Source: Euwallacea fornicatus (lineage: Eukaryota; Arthropoda; Insecta; Coleoptera; Curculionidae). From it: DNA of 64,000 nt. The notes below the pieces were generated by a model. That model did no database searches. It saw nothing but the letters and a program-made list of their open reading frames with translations, and was not told the DNA's origin. Of the stretch, positions 62,701 through 64,000 are shown piece by piece. The stretch's first letter is position 1. Each line of letters begins with the position of its first letter. Made by a program: the position numbers and the translations under genes. The stretch spans positions 3,782,001-3,846,000 of the forward strand of contig NC_089541.1 of NCBI RefSeq assembly GCF_040115645.1, written 5' to 3'.

Positions 62701-64000
62701 TTATACATTTAATTCTAGAGGCGGGTATTATATACATAGAATACTTGAGTTCCTTCGTTTAGTTTAAATGTGGAATTTTTAGCATTTATACAGAAGAAAC
62801 AATATTGAAGTGTGCAAGTAAATCTGCTTTACGATCGTTCCATTGGTTGCAAATGATTATTACAGATATATGGAAAATTAAATTGAACATAAATCGCCAC
62901 AAAATAATACAGGGTTAATCTCAACATATGGTATAAATGGATACAAAATTTAACTCTTTTTGGATAATTATGTTCAATATTACTTTATGCAGGTGCGTAA
63001 ATACGTGCTTTCTTTTCTTTAACTAAATGTGGAAAAGGAATTTTAAAATCTCTTCGACTTTGAATTATCGTTCAGAACTATCGAGGTTCGAGTATTTTTA
63101 GAAGTACCGAAAAAAAGGATAAGAAAGATAGAACGGAAATGATTATGAAAGGAGCGAAAATTATAAAATGAAAAGCAATAAAATCTGTTTTGGAATCAAG
63201 TCCTTAATAATAAATTATAGTGAATACATAAATAAAATGATAATAAAATAAATGCGATTAAAGTAAAATAAAAGCTGAGATGGAAAAAATTTGAGAAAAA
63301 AATTACAGAAATTGTCTATCAAGCATTACAATTGGAATTTAATTAAAATCGGTATGTTTAGAATTTTATACACATAAACCCAAAAAATTCGAAACTTTCA
63401 AACGGTAGAAAACGAATCTTTTTTTCTGTTGGACGCTAAGTATATATGATATGATGACATTTGTAAATTATTTTTTTACTTAAAGAAAACAGTCCAGTAC
63501 AACTTGAATATGGGTAATAACCGTCGAAAGAACTGCTTCTGTTTGTTTTTTTTCTCAATTTACTTTCTGTTATATCTTTTATTGCAATCAATGGAATTTC
63601 CGCAAAGCGAGTGGGATGGTAAATTTTTGCATTTTGTAACTTTAACGTCCTTCACACTTATCTCTGTCCTACCTTGCGTAACTCTTTTCTATCACAATTT
63701 TGGTCGTTCTGAAACATGAATCAAACATAACATAAAATGTTATTATTCAAATTTATTTAAATGAAAGATACTGATGAATCTGCCGTATTTACGCATCTGT
63801 AGAAAATTATTTTATCGCTACTTTCCCCAAAAATTGGTAAGTTTTTTATTCATTTATTCCATATTTATTTTTCATTTAAATCCCATTTTTTGTTTAATAT
63901 GTCCAATTATTTGCTTTATTTCGTTGCTATCGTTGGTGATAAATTGCCACCAGTCGAATGATCGTAAAACAGATTTTGTTTTTTTAATACTTATCTGATG
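59716..64000. other. Intergenic to the right edge, nothing supported
   Basis: AT-rich DNA. ORFs at 60549-60970, 62538-62762, 63504-63719 and 63774-63998 are short, hydrophobic or low-complexity, and lack splice context or motifs. No transposon terminus pairs were found. Confidence 0.4.

Noticed and set aside
63504..63998. Hydrophobic ORFs near the right edge as chemoreceptor exons
   Set aside because: No conserved receptor motif, no phase-matched splice sites and strongly skewed base composition.
1..64000. CRISPR array, rRNA genes, bacterial operon or complete provirus
   Set aside because: No regular direct-repeat/spacer pattern, no rRNA-like segment and no long intronless gene cluster is visible anywhere in the window.

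Overview
This window reads as nuclear DNA of an arthropod, almost certainly an insect. It is AT-rich, has short GT-AG introns (about 40-60 bp, plus a few longer), one chemosensory ionotropic receptor, one secreted GMC oxidoreductase, and very many decayed DNA transposons. A beetle is a reasonable guess but nothing here proves it. There are no convincing bacterial operons, CRISPR arrays, rRNA or tRNA genes.

Layout. 1-228 (-) holds one open exon running off the left edge. 2152-5546 (+) is a multi-exon ionotropic receptor of the IR75 type. Its C-terminal half (ligand-binding S2 lobe, pore, membrane segments) is well preserved, but its N-terminal domain carries an in-frame stop and a frameshift, so it is probably a recent pseudogene. 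5.5-20 kb is mostly non-coding, with weak tandem repeats and two dead transposons. 22035-24369 (-) is the only clearly intact gene: seven exons that join into 625 codons with a signal peptide, both GMC signatures and a His-His active-site pair.

From 24.9 kb to the right edge I find no intact gene. The region is a mosaic of Tc1/mariner, pogo/Tigger and non-LTR fragments plus several foldback (long inverted repeat) elements. The best structure is 24911-29494: a transposon with about 700-bp terminal inverted repeats (TIRs) and an internally deleted transposase, whose left arm was later invaded by a second element (25564-27682) with about 320-bp TIRs. Further foldback elements lie at 38597-39320, 40607-41623, 45554-45738, 46556-46843, 52633-53599 and 54617-55460. 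Two copies of one non-LTR family (about 30.0 and 38.3 kb) were each split by a different later insertion, which gives a relative order of events.

The two genes are not obviously linked in function. The receptor would act in olfactory (acid/amine) sensing and the GMC enzyme outside the cell, in oxidation of an alcohol or sugar. No known or new defence or biosynthetic system is evident; the novelty is mainly in the mobile-element architecture. Splice sites, repeat boundaries and homologies were judged by eye without searches.
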